From assembly GCF_003600625.1 (NCBI RefSeq), contig NZ_CP032489.1:558001-622000 (forward strand): DNA of 64,000 nucleotides, in the 5' to 3' direction. Below the pieces are notes generated by a model. It saw only the letters and a list, made by a program, of their open reading frames with translations. It searched no databases and was not told where the DNA came from. Positions 53,042 through 63,932 of the stretch are shown piece after piece. Source of the DNA: Arachidicoccus soli (GTDB lineage: Bacteria; Bacteroidota; Bacteroidia; Chitinophagales; Chitinophagaceae). The number at the start of each line of letters is the position of its first letter. Positions within the stretch are counted from its first letter, which is position 1. Made by a program: the position numbers and the translations under genes.

Positions 53042-53767
53042 ATGAACATACACGTTTCTAAAAACATCAACGAGCTTAGTAAAAACTTTGCAGACTGGTT
53101 GGTAAAATATTCCAACGAAACTTTGCAAAAACAAGATAGATTTACTATTGCCCTCTCAGGTGGCAGTACTCCAAAATTGCTCCATCAGTTGCTTGCAAGT
53201 GATACTTATAAAAATAAGATTGATTGGATTAAGTGGCATTTTTTTATGGGAGATGAAAGATTTGTTCCAGAAACTGATGAAAGAAGCAATGCCAAGATGT
53301 GTTATGAGACTTTGCTCAATCATGTTCCTGTCAATAAAGCACAAATACATTTTTACCAGACAGAAAATATTTCACCTGAAGAAAGTGCCGAAAACTATGA
53401 AACAATTTTACATCAATATTTTAATGACAAAAATACCGGATTAGATTTGGTGATTCTTGGTATGGGGGACGATGGGCATACTTTATCATTATTTCCACAT
53501 CAATCTATTATTCATGAAACAAAAAAATGGGTAGATAGTTTCTGGTTGGAATCACAAGAAATGTATCGCATTACCATGACACACCCTGTTGCCAATCATG
53601 CTGCCGCCGTAGCTTTCCTCGTTTCTGGCGAGAAGAAACAACATGCTTTGAAGGAAGTATTAAATGGGAAATACAACCCAGATGAATACCCTTCTCAAAT
53701 AATTAAACCTACACTGGGCGAACTGCATTGGTTTGTAGATGAAACAGCAATGAACTATAGGCAATAA
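53042..53767 (+). CDS. pgl: 6-phosphogluconolactonase
   Basis: A 241-aa lactonase of the DevB/SOL group, hydrolysing 6-phosphogluconolactone. Family blocks: FTIALSGGSTPKLLHQLL, WHFFMGDERFVPETDERSN, LVILGMGDDGHTLSLFP (catalytic His) and MTHPVANHAAAVAFLV. Completes the oxidative pentose phosphate cluster; the order gnd-zwf-pgl is common in Bacteroidota. Confidence 0.94.
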   Translation: MNIHVSKNINELSKNFADWLVKYSNETLQKQDRFTIALSGGSTPKLLHQLLASDTYKNKIDWIKWHFFMGDERFVPETDERSNAKMCYETLLNHVPVNKAQIHFYQTENISPEESAENYETILHQYFNDKNTGLDLVILGMGDDGHTLSLFPHQSIIHETKKWVDSFWLESQEMYRITMTHPVANHAAAVAFLVSGEKKQHALKEVLNGKYNPDEYPSQIIKPTLGELHWFVDETAMNYRQ

Positions 53768-53865
53768 ATTATGGATTATAAATTCAACAATAATATTCCT
53801 CTTAGAATTGTCAGTTATTTGTAAAAAAATATTTTTCATTATTATAGAAACTGATGTTCGTGTGC

Positions 53866-53873
53866 TACCTTTG
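53866..53873 (+). promoter_or_regulatory. Bacteroidota -7 promoter element for sdhCAB
   Basis: TACCTTTG, 36 bp before the sdhC ATG. Confidence 0.6.
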
Positions 53874-53909
53874 CATCAATATTAACTATTACGATTAATT
53901 CAAAGTGAT

Positions 53910-54578
53910 ATGAGTTTCAAACAAGTTTTTAATTCTGCCGTTGGGCGAAAAATTACAATGGGTCTTACTGGGCTTTTCCTAGTCTTATTTTTGATTGTCC
54001 ACGTTGGTTTAAATGCATGTATTTGGGCAAATGACGGTGGAGTAATGTTTAACCATGCTGCACACTTTATGGGTGCTAACTGGTTCCCACGTGTGTTGGA
54101 AATTGGATTGTTTGTATTTCTTATCATTCATATTGTGCAAGGTTTGATGCTCGAAATGAGTAACCGTTCTAAACGTGGTATCGGCTATCAGAAAACTTAT
54201 GGTAACCGGGGAAGTAAATGGTATAGCCGCAGTATGGGTCTTTTAGGAACACTCGTATTATTGTTTTTAATTTTACATCTTTCTAATTTCTGGTTCCCCA
54301 ACCGTGCACACCAAGGTTTTTTATTAGGTCCCGAAATTGATTTATATGCCAAGATGCAAGATACCTTCAGTGTGGGTTGGGTAGTTATTGCCTATCTAAT
54401 TGGCTGTTTGGCATTGGCTTACCACTTACTACATGGTTTCCAAAGTGCGTTCCGTTCTTTGGGCGTTCACAACAACAGATACAATAAATTGCTTACCTGC
54501 ATCGGTACAGCATTTTCTATCATTGTTCCATTGGCATTTGCAATGATGCCCATTAGCTTTTATTTTGGTTGGTTATGA
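53910..54578 (+). CDS. sdhC: Succinate dehydrogenase cytochrome b subunit
   Basis: A 222-aa di-heme type membrane anchor with five helices, the type found in Bacteroidota and Bacillus where one fused polypeptide replaces SdhC and SdhD. Candidate heme His residues occur in helices LIVHVGLNACI, FLIIHIVQGLML, LFLILHLSNFWF and LAYHLLHGFQSAF. It anchors SdhAB in the inner membrane and passes electrons to menaquinone, which fits mqnA. First gene of sdhCAB. Confidence 0.93.
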   Translation: MSFKQVFNSAVGRKITMGLTGLFLVLFLIVHVGLNACIWANDGGVMFNHAAHFMGANWFPRVLEIGLFVFLIIHIVQGLMLEMSNRSKRGIGYQKTYGNRGSKWYSRSMGLLGTLVLLFLILHLSNFWFPNRAHQGFLLGPEIDLYAKMQDTFSVGWVVIAYLIGCLALAYHLLHGFQSAFRSLGVHNNRYNKLLTCIGTAFSIIVPLAFAMMPISFYFGWL

Positions 54579-54632
54579 TTCGAATAAAAGAGTAATAAAA
54601 TATTTAGATTTTCAACTTCAACTTTTTATAGA

Positions 54633-56609
54633 ATGGCATTAGATTCAAAAATACCTGCGGGCCCATTAGAAAATAAATGGAGCGAATACAAAGAACATTG
54701 TAAACTTATCAATCCGGCCAATAAAAGAAAATTAGAAATAATTGTTATAGGTACCGGCTTGGCAGGTGCAAGTGCTGCAGCTTCTTTAGGAGAAATGGGC
54801 TACAAAGTAAAATCATTTTGTTTTCAAGATTCCCCCCGTCGCGCGCACTCCATAGCGGCTCAAGGAGGAATCAATGCTGCTAAGAATTATCAAAACGATG
54901 GCGATTCTGTCTACCGATTATTTTATGATACTTTAAAGGGTGGAGATTATCGTTCACGTGAATCTAATGTATGGCGTTTGGCTGAAGTAAGCGCAAGTAT
55001 TATCGATCAATGTGTGGCACAAGGAGTACCGTTTGCAAGAGAATATGGTGGTTTGCTCAGCAACCGTTCTTTTGGGGGTGTGCAGGTACAACGCACTTTT
55101 TATGCCGCAGGACAAACAGGACAACAATTATTATTAGGCGCTTATAGCGCCTTGGAACGTCAGGTTGCATTGGGAACGGTAACTGTTTATGATCGCCATG
55201 AAATGTTGGATATTGTAAAAATAGATGGTAAAGCAAGAGGCATAATCGCACGTAATTTAATTACCGGCGAGTTGGAGCGCCATTTTGGTTTTGCCGTATT
55301 AATATGTAGTGGTGGTTATGGCAACGTATATTATCTTTCTACCAATGCGATGGGTAGTAACGTAACAGCGGCTTGGAAAGCACACAAACAGGGAGCTTAT
55401 TTTGCCAATGCTTGTATGACACAAATTCATCCTACTTGTATTCCGGTTTCCGGCGACCATCAATCTAAACTGACTTTGATGTCTGAGTCATTGCGCAATG
55501 ATGGGAGAATTTGGGTACCAAAACAAAAAGGAGATACACGCAAAGGCAATCAAATACCGGAAGATGAAAGAGATTATTATTTAGAAAGAAGATATCCTGC
55601 CTTCGGAAATCTTGTACCACGTGACGTAGCTTCTCGCGCTGCGAAAGAAAGATGTGATGCGGGTTATGGTGTAGGGACTTCTAAACAAGCAGTTTTCCTT
55701 GACTTCAGAGAAGCGATTAATAGATATGGAAAAGTAGAATGCGGAAAACATGGTATAGAGAATCCTTCGGAAGAGGTAATTCGTGAACATGGATTAGCCG
55801 TAATAAAAGAAAAATACGGGAATTTATTCGATATGTATGCCAAGATTACTGGCGAAGATCCTTATCAAGTTCCCATGCGTATTTATCCGGCTGTTCACTA
55901 CGTTATGGGCGGTCTGTGGGTAGATTACGAGTTGATGACTTCCGTAGAAGGTCTGTATTGTTTGGGTGAAGCAAACTTTAGTGATCATGGAGCAAACCGT
56001 TTAGGGGCTTCTGCCTTGATGCAAGGTTTGGCTGATGGATATTTTGTAATCCCATACACTTTAGGAAATTATTTGGCTAACGAAATATATAACAAACCTA
56101 CTTCAACAGATCATCCTGCATTTGCAGAAGCAGAGAAAAATGTGGCTGATAGAATCAGTAAATTGATGGATATCAAAGGCAAACACTCTGTCGATTATTT
56201 CCATAAGAAATTAGGGAAAATTATGTGGGAAAAATGCGGAATGTCCCGTAATGAAGAAGGTCTTAAAGAAGCGATTGAAGAAATTCGTACACTTAGAAAT
56301 GAATATTGGAATAATGTACGCATACCGGGGACGGATAAAGAATTTAACCCTGAATTGGATAAAGCTGGTAGAGTCGCTGACTTTATTGAGTTAGGTGAGC
56401 TTATGTGCATAGATGCTCTTAATCGTAAGGAGAGCTGTGGCGCACATTTCAGAGAAGATTCGCAAACACCAGATGGCGAAGCTTTGCGTAATGACGAAGA
56501 ATATATGTACGTATCAGCATGGGAGTTTAAAGAAGCGGGTGACTGGCAACTACATAAAGAGGAGTTGAATTATACTAAATTAATGCCAACACAAAGGAAT
56601 TATAAATAA
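54633..56609 (+). CDS. sdhA: Succinate dehydrogenase / fumarate reductase flavoprotein subunit
   Basis: A 658-aa FAD subunit. FAD motif [19 protein letters not shown]; the covalent FAD His72 is in [15 protein letters not shown]; active-site blocks [43 protein letters not shown] and [17 protein letters not shown] are intact. Length matches the menaquinone-linked (B-type) enzymes. Followed by sdhB after a 108-bp gap that contains nested inverted repeats. Confidence 0.96.
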   Translation: MALDSKIPAGPLENKWSEYKEHCKLINPANKRKLEIIVIGTGLAGASAAASLGEMGYKVKSFCFQDSPRRAHSIAAQGGINAAKNYQNDGDSVYRLFYDTLKGGDYRSRESNVWRLAEVSASIIDQCVAQGVPFAREYGGLLSNRSFGGVQVQRTFYAAGQTGQQLLLGAYSALERQVALGTVTVYDRHEMLDIVKIDGKARGIIARNLITGELERHFGFAVLICSGGYGNVYYLSTNAMGSNVTAAWKAHKQGAYFANACMTQIHPTCIPVSGDHQSKLTLMSESLRNDGRIWVPKQKGDTRKGNQIPEDERDYYLERRYPAFGNLVPRDVASRAAKERCDAGYGVGTSKQAVFLDFREAINRYGKVECGKHGIENPSEEVIREHGLAVIKEKYGNLFDMYAKITGEDPYQVPMRIYPAVHYVMGGLWVDYELMTSVEGLYCLGEANFSDHGANRLGASALMQGLADGYFVIPYTLGNYLANEIYNKPTSTDHPAFAEAEKNVADRISKLMDIKGKHSVDYFHKKLGKIMWEKCGMSRNEEGLKEAIEEIRTLRNEYWNNVRIPGTDKEFNPELDKAGRVADFIELGELMCIDALNRKESCGAHFREDSQTPDGEALRNDEEYMYVSAWEFKEAGDWQLHKEELNYTKLMPTQRNYK

Positions 56610-56620
56610 TTTGAAAAAAC

Positions 56621-56682
56621 GAAAATGTAGTAATTTGAAATAGTTTTCCAAATTACGCTAGAGTGATTGACGCTACATTTTC
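56621..56682. repeat. Nested inverted repeats in the sdhA-sdhB gap
   Basis: Outer arms GAAAATGTAG (56621-56630) and CTACATTTTC (56673-56682); inner arms GTAATTTG (56630-56637) and CAAATTAC (56649-56656). No T-tract follows. Could be an mRNA processing or stability structure that adjusts SdhA:SdhB levels. Confidence 0.65.
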
Positions 56683-56717
56683 AATTGTCAAATTTCCAAA
56701 TTATCAAATTAAGAAAT

Positions 56718-57479
56718 ATGGAACACTACGATATGCATTTGACGTTAAAAGTTTGGCGTCAGCCCAATGGGAATACAGCGGGCGATTTTAAAATTTATGA
56801 GGTAAATAATATCTCTTCAGAAATGTCTTTCTTAGAGATGTTCGATGTACTCAATGAAAGACTAATCAACGAGGGCGAAGACCCGATTGCATTTGACCAC
56901 GATTGTAGAGAAGGAATTTGTGGTGCTTGCTCTATGGTCATTGACGGTAAACCACATGGGCCTTGGGCGCAAAATACTACTTGTCAATTGCATATGCGTG
57001 CCTTTAAAGATGGCGATACAATTGTCGTTGAACCTTGGCGTGCCAAAGCATTCCCGGTAATAAAAGACTTGGTCGTTGATCGTTCTTCTTTCGACCGTAT
57101 TATTCAAGCAGGTGGTTATATTTCTGTAAATACAGGAAATGCAGTAGATGCTAATTCATTACCAATTGAAAAGAAAAAAGCAGACGATGCATTTGCTGCT
57201 GCAGCTTGTATCGGTTGTGGTGCCTGCGTTGCAGCTTGTAAAAATAGTTCTGCTTTATTATTTACAAGTGCCAAAGTTGCACAATTATCATTATTGCCAC
57301 AAGGTGCTCCGGAACGTAGAACACGCGTTTTGGATATGGTAGCACAAATGGATAAAGAAGGGTTTGGTTCTTGTACTTCTACTGGTGCTTGCGAAGCAAC
57401 TTGTCCTAAAGGCATTTCTATAACCAATATCGCCAAATTAAATAAAGAATATTTCTGGGCTTCACTTACAAGTGAATAA
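56718..57479 (+). CDS. sdhB: Succinate dehydrogenase / fumarate reductase iron-sulfur subunit
   Basis: A 253-aa protein from the ATG at 56718 (the frame is open further upstream but that part is hydrophobic-free linker in the repeat region). [2Fe-2S] ligands in [18 protein letters not shown] and the following Cys in NTTCQLHM; the 3Fe/4Fe clusters in [13 protein letters not shown] and [13 protein letters not shown]. Carries electrons from SdhA to the quinone. Ends the operon; a terminator follows. Confidence 0.95.
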   Translation: MEHYDMHLTLKVWRQPNGNTAGDFKIYEVNNISSEMSFLEMFDVLNERLINEGEDPIAFDHDCREGICGACSMVIDGKPHGPWAQNTTCQLHMRAFKDGDTIVVEPWRAKAFPVIKDLVVDRSSFDRIIQAGGYISVNTGNAVDANSLPIEKKKADDAFAAAACIGCGACVAACKNSSALLFTSAKVAQLSLLPQGAPERRTRVLDMVAQMDKEGFGSCTSTGACEATCPKGISITNIAKLNKEYFWASLTSE

Positions 57480-57501
57480 GAAATTTTCATTTACAAAATA
57501 T

Positions 57502-57533
57502 AAGCTGAACAAAAATAAATGTTCAGCTTTTTT
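57502..57533 (+). terminator. Terminator of sdhCAB (bidirectional with dgkA)
   Basis: AAGCTGAACA (57502-57511) pairs with TGTTCAGCTT (57520-57529), then TTTTT on the plus strand; the A-run on the left also gives T on the minus strand for dgkA. Confidence 0.85.
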
Positions 57534-57536
57534 ATG

Positions 57537-57911
57537 CTACACTATTTTTGGGATAAATATTATACACCCTATCACAAAGGCAGTTATAGCTGCTATAAGT
57601 ACAGCAGCAGCCGACAAATCTTTTATTTGCTTTATCAACTCATGTTTTTCAGGAGAAACAAAATCGCAAAGTTTTTCAAAGGCTGTATTTATAATCTCCA
57701 TCGAGAAAACAAATCCAATAGCAAAGCAAACAGTCATCCATTCTTGGGAAGATATCTTAAAATAAAAACCAAAGCAAAAAACCAGAATAGTTGCTGTCAA
57801 ATGGATCCAAGCGTTATGTTCGGATTGCAATAGGGTTTTAATTCCTTGAAAAGCAAAACGAAAACTTGCGGCTCTTTTCTTCAACGAAAATTTTTCTTTT
57901 TCCTCTTTCAT
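57537..57911 (-). CDS. dgkA: Diacylglycerol / undecaprenol kinase family protein
   Basis: A 124-aa protein with three transmembrane helices, the DgkA fold. RFAFQGIKTLLQSEHNAWIH, EIINTAFEKLCDFVSPEKHE and KDLSAAAVLIAAITAFV hold the conserved catalytic Glu and active-site residues. Gram-negative DgkA recycles diacylglycerol; Gram-positive relatives phosphorylate undecaprenol, and sequence alone does not settle which. Starts 7 bp after the end of xerC/D, probably co-transcribed. Confidence 0.88.
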   Translation of the reverse strand: MKEEKEKFSLKKRAASFRFAFQGIKTLLQSEHNAWIHLTATILVFCFGFYFKISSQEWMTVCFAIGFVFSMEIINTAFEKLCDFVSPEKHELIKQIKDLSAAAVLIAAITAFVIGCIIFIPKIV

Positions 57912-57917
57912 TAGAAA

Positions 57918-58832
57918 CTAAGCTTTGGGGTGTGCCTTTTTATGAATGTCTTTCAATTTCTCTATCGTATTATGCGTATAGACTTGCGTAGCAGCAAGAC
58001 TTGTGTGTCCTAATAATTCTTTCACCGCATTCAAGTCAGCACCATGATTCATCAAATGTGTAGCAAAACTATGTCTTAAAATATGTGGGCTTTTTTTCTG
58101 CATGCTCGTTACTTCGCTCAATAATTTCTTTACAGCGTTGTACACTTTTTTAGGATAAAGCGCTTTACCGTTTTTCATTACAAAAAAATTATCCACCCCT
58201 TCTAATCTATTGGATTTTTCAGTTAGATATAATTGCATGTCCGTCAACAAATCTTTAGAAATAGGAACAATTCTTTCTTTATTGCCCTTGCCCAAAACTC
58301 TTATCTGGCAATAACTTTCATCAATTTGGTTTTCCTTTAAATTGATTAATTCACTTAAACGAATACCCGATTCGTAAAACAGTTTTACAATTAAATGATT
58401 GGTGCGCTGTTCCCAAAAATCTTTCTCGTCGATAATTCCTTCAATTCTTTTTTCAGAGATTAACTCAAAAGCTTCTTCTTCTTTTAAAAAAGATGGAAGA
58501 CGCTTATTTAGTTTAGGTAAAACGAGTGTTGCCAAGGGCGATCGAATAATGACAGATTCCTTTAACAAAAATCTATAAAAAGATTTAAGGCTAGAAGCTT
58601 TGCGATGAATGCTTTTATTGCCGGCCTCATTTTTTTCTTTCAAAGCAGCCATCCAAGACCTTACCATAAAAGGTTCAACTACTTCTACTTTTGTATCGGG
58701 ATATTGAACAAAAAGATAATCCACAAATTGCAATAAATCAGTTTTATATGCAATAATTGTATGCTTCGAATATCTTTTCTCAAATTGGAGATAATCAAAA
58801 AATGATTGTAAATATGATGAAGTATTGCCCAT
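57918..58832 (-). CDS. Tyrosine recombinase XerC/XerD
   Basis: A 304-aa site-specific recombinase that resolves chromosome dimers at dif. N-terminal SAM-like domain (about 1-95). The active residues are present: Arg158 (ESGIRLSEL), the beta-hairpin Lys in VLGKGNKERIVP, His250 and Arg253 (PHILRHSFATHL), His276 (LLGHTSLAATQ) and Tyr285 (VYTHN). No phage or integron signature nearby, so a housekeeping Xer role is likely. Upstream is rpsU. Confidence 0.9.
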   Translation of the reverse strand: MGNTSSYLQSFFDYLQFEKRYSKHTIIAYKTDLLQFVDYLFVQYPDTKVEVVEPFMVRSWMAALKEKNEAGNKSIHRKASSLKSFYRFLLKESVIIRSPLATLVLPKLNKRLPSFLKEEEAFELISEKRIEGIIDEKDFWEQRTNHLIVKLFYESGIRLSELINLKENQIDESYCQIRVLGKGNKERIVPISKDLLTDMQLYLTEKSNRLEGVDNFFVMKNGKALYPKKVYNAVKKLLSEVTSMQKKSPHILRHSFATHLMNHGADLNAVKELLGHTSLAATQVYTHNTIEKLKDIHKKAHPKA

Positions 58833-58838
58833 AAAAAA

Positions 58839-58869
58839 TTAGCCATAAAGTTAGGAACTTTATGGCTAA
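58839..58869 (-). terminator. Intrinsic terminator of rpsU
   Basis: A perfect 14-bp stem (58839-58852 with 58856-58869, core AGCCATAAAGTT) with a 3-nt loop, followed on the minus strand by six T; the xerC/D ATG lies 7 bp past it. Confidence 0.88.
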
Positions 58870-58896
58870 AATATAGTTGTTTGATAAAAGCAGAAA

Positions 58897-59094
58897 CTAC
58901 TTCTCGATTTTGCCAGAAGCAATATTTTGCTTGTAGATAGCTTTTAAAACTTCTTCACGACGTGTTACCGAAGGCTTTGTGAAGTTTTGACGTTCTCTTA
59001 AACGCAATAACGTTTTGCTTTTCTCAAATTTCTTTTTATACTTTTTGAGTGCTTTATCGATGTTTTCACAATCTTTTGAATCAATAATCAACAT
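58897..59094 (-). CDS. rpsU: 30S ribosomal protein S21
   Basis: A 65-aa basic protein with S21 pattern: IDSKDCENIDKALKKYKKKF followed by KTLLRLRERQNFTKPSVTRR. In Bacteroidota S21 also influences anti-SD exposure of the 16S rRNA (established for Flavobacterium-type ribosomes as a complex of bS21, bS18 and bS6). A TAACTTTG element lies 33 bp upstream. Confidence 0.95.
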   Translation of the reverse strand: MLIIDSKDCENIDKALKKYKKKFEKSKTLLRLRERQNFTKPSVTRREEVLKAIYKQNIASGKIEK

Positions 59095-59127
59095 AATTTA
59101 TATACCCCCTTTTGGTTAAAAGATGCG

Positions 59128-59135
59128 CAAAGTTA
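59128..59135 (-). promoter_or_regulatory. Bacteroidota -7 promoter element for rpsU
   Basis: TAACTTTG on the minus strand, 33 bp before the rpsU ATG. Confidence 0.55.
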
Positions 59136-59179
59136 GCAATTTTACTTAGAAAGTAAAAATTATTATTAAATAAATTAAA

Positions 59180-59209
59180 AATGCACCCAAAGTAAATATT
59201 GGATGCATT
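59180..59209 (-). terminator. Intrinsic terminator of groEL
   Basis: AATGCACCCA (59180-59189) pairs with TGGATGCATT (59200-59209, one wobble); minus strand continues TTTTTAATTT. Confidence 0.75.
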
Positions 59210-59230
59210 TATTATTGAGAAATCCTTCGA

Positions 59231-60874
<1,644 letters not shown>

Positions 60875-60978
60875 TTATTAATTCGTTTGTGATAATTAAA
60901 ATGTGGAATATCTTCATAAATGAGTGGAATATGCATCAACACATTTATATGCTATCTTCCACTTGATTCCCATTTGTT

Positions 60979-61260
60979 TTAGATGATAGCTACGATATCG
61001 CTTTCGCGCATTATTAAATACTCAGTGCCTTCAATTTCAATTTCTTGACCGGCATATTTTCCATACAAAACATTATCGCCTGTTTTTACAGTCAATGGTT
61101 CATCTTTCTTTCCAGCACCCACGGCTACGATAGTACCGCGTTGAGGTTTTTCTTTAGCTGTATCTGGAATAATAATGCCGCCGGCACTTTTCTTTTCTGC
61201 TGCCGCAGCTTTTACCACTACTCTATCATGAAGCGGAGTGATATTTAGTTTTTTAGCCAT
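60979..61260 (-). CDS. groES: Co-chaperonin GroES (Hsp10)
   Basis: A 93-aa lid protein of Gro[22 protein letters not shown], the mobile loop [36 protein letters not shown] and [13 protein letters not shown]. First gene of groESL. Upstream (61261-61340) I see ACCTTTG but no clean TAnnTTTG box and no CIRCE element, so heat regulation is not evident from sequence. Confidence 0.96.
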   Translation of the reverse strand: MAKKLNITPLHDRVVVKAAAAEKKSAGGIIIPDTAKEKPQRGTIVAVGAGKKDEPLTVKTGDNVLYGKYAGQEIEIEGTEYLIMRESDIVAII

Positions 61261-61475
61261 AATCTGTGTTATTTAAAATTTGAGTTTGAGATTATTTTTA
61301 ATCAAACAGAGTCAAGCAATTTTTCTGCCAGTTAAAAAACAAAGGTCAAATTTTCATTATTGGCTGCTAAGAAGATAATTTAATGGGGCGAATTTGTCAT
61401 ATTAAAATAAATCAATAGTGATAAGTGACAAAATTGCATAAAATAAAACAAGAAAGGCTTTCTGATTGTTTCTCT

Positions 61476-62411
61476 TTACTCTATCGTAATAGTATGTCCA
61501 AAATAGGCACGAAGAGAATCTTTTATATGCAATGTGTCAGCCGGTTTTGCCTTTTCATCTGTCACATATAATCTATAGATTGTTTTACCATTTACCCTAA
61601 TGCTGTCAGTAGATACAATATTGCCGTAGTTTTTGAGCTGCGTTACTCTCTTATTAATACCTTGTAAATTGTCAAATGTCTGGATAATAAACTTATAGCC
61701 ATCCACTTTCGATGATGTTATTTTAACTACTGGGGCAGAAATATCCTTTCTCTCAGCAATCTTTTCATTCTTAATAGAGTCTTTTTTCACCTGATTATCT
61801 GTAAAAAAATCTGGTTTAGATTTTACATAATAAAACCCAAATGCAATGATACCAATTAGTAGTATCGCTAGAATCCAACGGCCTAAATTGCGGCTTCCTT
61901 TTCTTTTTGAGGCATAATTTACGGAAGAAAGCATGGGTGACCCGCTCTGATGTGCTTCATCATATTTTTTATGAAATGCTGTTTCTTTGAACCCGTCCGG
62001 TGCAGTAGTGCTGAACGAATATGTTCCATTATTTTCTGCATGGATAAAGCCAATACCATCTATTTCCAAAGGCTTTGAACCAATGTTCATCAATTGACGA
62101 GATTGATCTAAAAAATATTCCAAATCCGATTGTACTAATAACAATGGTTTTTGTAAAATTCCTGCTAAATAATGAACGAAATCGGGAGTAGTTTCTGCTT
62201 TCTTATCATATACAAAAACAGCCTCCGAAAGCAATTCACCTTCCTCATTGGTTTGTGGATTCTCTGGTAAAGACAGTTCACCTATTTTTTCCAAAGAAAT
62301 AAACCCGTTTTGACGTAAAAAATCGCTTATGTAATGGGAAGAAATATTCACAATATTTGCTTTTTTAATAATAAGAAAAATGGCGGTATGCAAGTTTAAA
62401 TTATTTTTCAT
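61476..62411 (-). CDS. HU-CCDC81 / SPOR-like envelope protein
   Basis: A 311-aa protein. The N-terminal half (about 20-110) has the HU-CCDC81 style (NISSHYISDFLRQNGFISLEK, HYLAGILQKPLLLVQSDLEY, GIGFIHAENNGTYSF), followed by one transmembrane helix (about 177-197, WILAILLIGIIAFGFYYVKS) and a C-terminal SPOR-like domain with YKFIIQTFDNLQGINKRVTQ. SPOR domains bind denuded peptidoglycan in division proteins. The ATG at 62411 gives an unusual leader; a GTG at 62351 before NISSHY may be the real start. Confidence 0.75.
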   Translation of the reverse strand: MKNNLNLHTAIFLIIKKANIVNISSHYISDFLRQNGFISLEKIGELSLPENPQTNEEGELLSEAVFVYDKKAETTPDFVHYLAGILQKPLLLVQSDLEYFLDQSRQLMNIGSKPLEIDGIGFIHAENNGTYSFSTTAPDGFKETAFHKKYDEAHQSGSPMLSSVNYASKRKGSRNLGRWILAILLIGIIAFGFYYVKSKPDFFTDNQVKKDSIKNEKIAERKDISAPVVKITSSKVDGYKFIIQTFDNLQGINKRVTQLKNYGNIVSTDSIRVNGKTIYRLYVTDEKAKPADTLHIKDSLRAYFGHTITIE

Positions 62412-62468
62412 TAAAAATGGGTAATAGATACGTTTATTTTATATCATTATTTAATAATTAACTGTCGT

Positions 62469-63879
62469 ATAGCATAAGATAGGTTACACTTTTTGAGAAC
62501 CGTTAAGAAATATATATTTCAGTTTGACCCTTAAGGGTTTTTAAGGGTCGTATTCGTAGCAATACATAGGTAACAGTTTTTATTTTAGTTCTTTGACATA
62601 AGACAGGTTTCTACCAATCAATGGCGGTAATCGTGTAAGGGAAGGTTTGAACAATTTCATAGTTCTGTCGGATGTTGAGGCAATGATTTTCTATATTTAC
62701 TTCAGCGACCACATAGCTGTACTTAAATCGTTCGTGCAGGATAAAACACTCATTAGGCAAGCGAAGTTTCAAATCACTTCGGATGTATCGGATATAATAC
62801 ACGCAACCTCCGCGAAGCGGTATATGGACTTTGCCGTCCATATTAGGCAAATGGATATTTCCTTTGTAACATATGGGTTTTAAGGCTAATGCCTGCATCT
62901 CATCGGGAGTTTTGTGCTGTTGCGAACTGTAACGGTGATGACTATTGTGAAACGTAATGAATGCTTTTTCCTGTACGGATAAGTCATTCAAATTTTCAAA
63001 AGTATAAGCTCTTAAAAATCGCTTCTGATAGGTATCATTAAACTTTTCGATGATGCCGTTACGCCAAGGTTCTTTTACCGGAATGAATATCGGAGTCACC
63101 CCTTGGCTAAGGGCAAATCGGACAATGCTGCCAAAGCTGCGCGGATAACGGTTAGAACCCCGAAAGGCTAATTCGTTATCCATTTGCAAGGCATCGGGCA
63201 TACCGTTTTTTTGCCAAAACGCAGCGAGGGCTGCCACAATGCCCACAGACGACTTGGTACGTACCGCTTTCACATAACAGGTATGCGTAGTAATATCTAT
63301 CAGATTAATGCTGTAAAACATACCATCGCCCTTGATGTATCTGGGACCAACCAAATCCATTTGATGTGTATGCCAGAATGTTTCAGGATAAGCTTTACCC
63401 GGCATCTTTTGTTCCAAAGGCTTATTCAAGCCATGTTTTGCAATCACACGGTTAATAGTCCATACCGGTGCAACAGGCATTGCCCTGCGTTGCATCTCGT
63501 ATTGAATGGATATAGCACCAATCTGTGCCATTTTCTCCTGCATCAATTCTGTACGTATCAACAAAATATTCTGTTCCATTGCAGCATCTACAGATGCACA
63601 AGGCGTGTGAGGCGCCCGGCTTTGTTCTTCCCACCAGTTGCCTTGTGGGTTATTCTTGTAACGGCTTATCCAATGATACAACCATTTGCGGCTTTTATTA
63701 AAACGATGCGCTATTGCTGCCGCTTTTTCTTTTGCCAAATATAGCCTTATGGCTTCCTGTCTTTGCTGAATATCATCCATTGTTATTTTTTAGATGATTA
63801 TCAGCTTTTTATGTCAAAGAACTTCAAAAGTGTAACCTATGTTGTGCTACACAGAAAAGTGTAACCTATGTTATGCTAT
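62469..63879 (-). mobile_element. rve-type insertion sequence with doubled terminal inverted repeats
   Basis: Outer ends: ATAGCATAAGATAGGTTACA (62469 on) and its near-exact inverse ending at 63879 (24 of 25 bases match). Inner ends: GTAGCA..ACATAGGT..ACA plus AGTTCTTTGACATAA at 62556-62601, matched inversely by 63809-63850. Thus both sides carry two copies of the end motif, the right pair 29 bp apart. A 9-bp hairpin GACCCTTAA/TTAAGGGTC lies at 62526-62549. No target duplication is obvious outside the outer ends. Confidence 0.75.
62611..63780 (-). CDS. Transposase with rve (retroviral-type DDE) integrase domain
   Basis: A 389-aa transposase. N-terminal HTH (about 10-45: RLYLAKEKAAAIAHRFNKSR then KWLYHWISRYKN), then the rve core with DDE residues in HQMDLVGPRYI, LQMDNELAFRGS and the Glu of NGIIEKFND, followed by the extended C-terminal beta domain. 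It resembles IS481/IS3-type single-frame transposases. Intact start and stop, so probably active. Confidence 0.88.
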   Translation of the reverse strand: MDDIQQRQEAIRLYLAKEKAAAIAHRFNKSRKWLYHWISRYKNNPQGNWWEEQSRAPHTPCASVDAAMEQNILLIRTELMQEKMAQIGAISIQYEMQRRAMPVAPVWTINRVIAKHGLNKPLEQKMPGKAYPETFWHTHQMDLVGPRYIKGDGMFYSINLIDITTHTCYVKAVRTKSSVGIVAALAAFWQKNGMPDALQMDNELAFRGSNRYPRSFGSIVRFALSQGVTPIFIPVKEPWRNGIIEKFNDTYQKRFLRAYTFENLNDLSVQEKAFITFHNSHHRYSSQQHKTPDEMQALALKPICYKGNIHLPNMDGKVHIPLRGGCVYYIRYIRSDLKLRLPNECFILHERFKYSYVVAEVNIENHCLNIRQNYEIVQTFPYTITAIDW

Positions 63880-63919
63880 TTATCAATTAAATTTGAAGAG
63901 ACTCCACCTAAACTTTCTA

Positions 63920-63927
63920 TAACTTTG
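63920..63927 (+). promoter_or_regulatory. Bacteroidota -7 promoter element for the last gene
   Basis: TAACTTTG ends 5 nt before the ATG at 63933, implying an almost leaderless transcript. Confidence 0.55.
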
Positions 63928-63932
63928 TACCG

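Noticed and set aside
57918-58832. Integrase of a genomic island
   Set aside because: It sits in a housekeeping neighbourhood (rpsU, dgkA) with no att-like repeats or cargo, so a chromosomal XerC/D is more likely.
61261-61475. CIRCE heat-shock operator before groES
   Set aside because: No TTAGCACTC-N9-GAGTGCTAA palindrome is present in this stretch.
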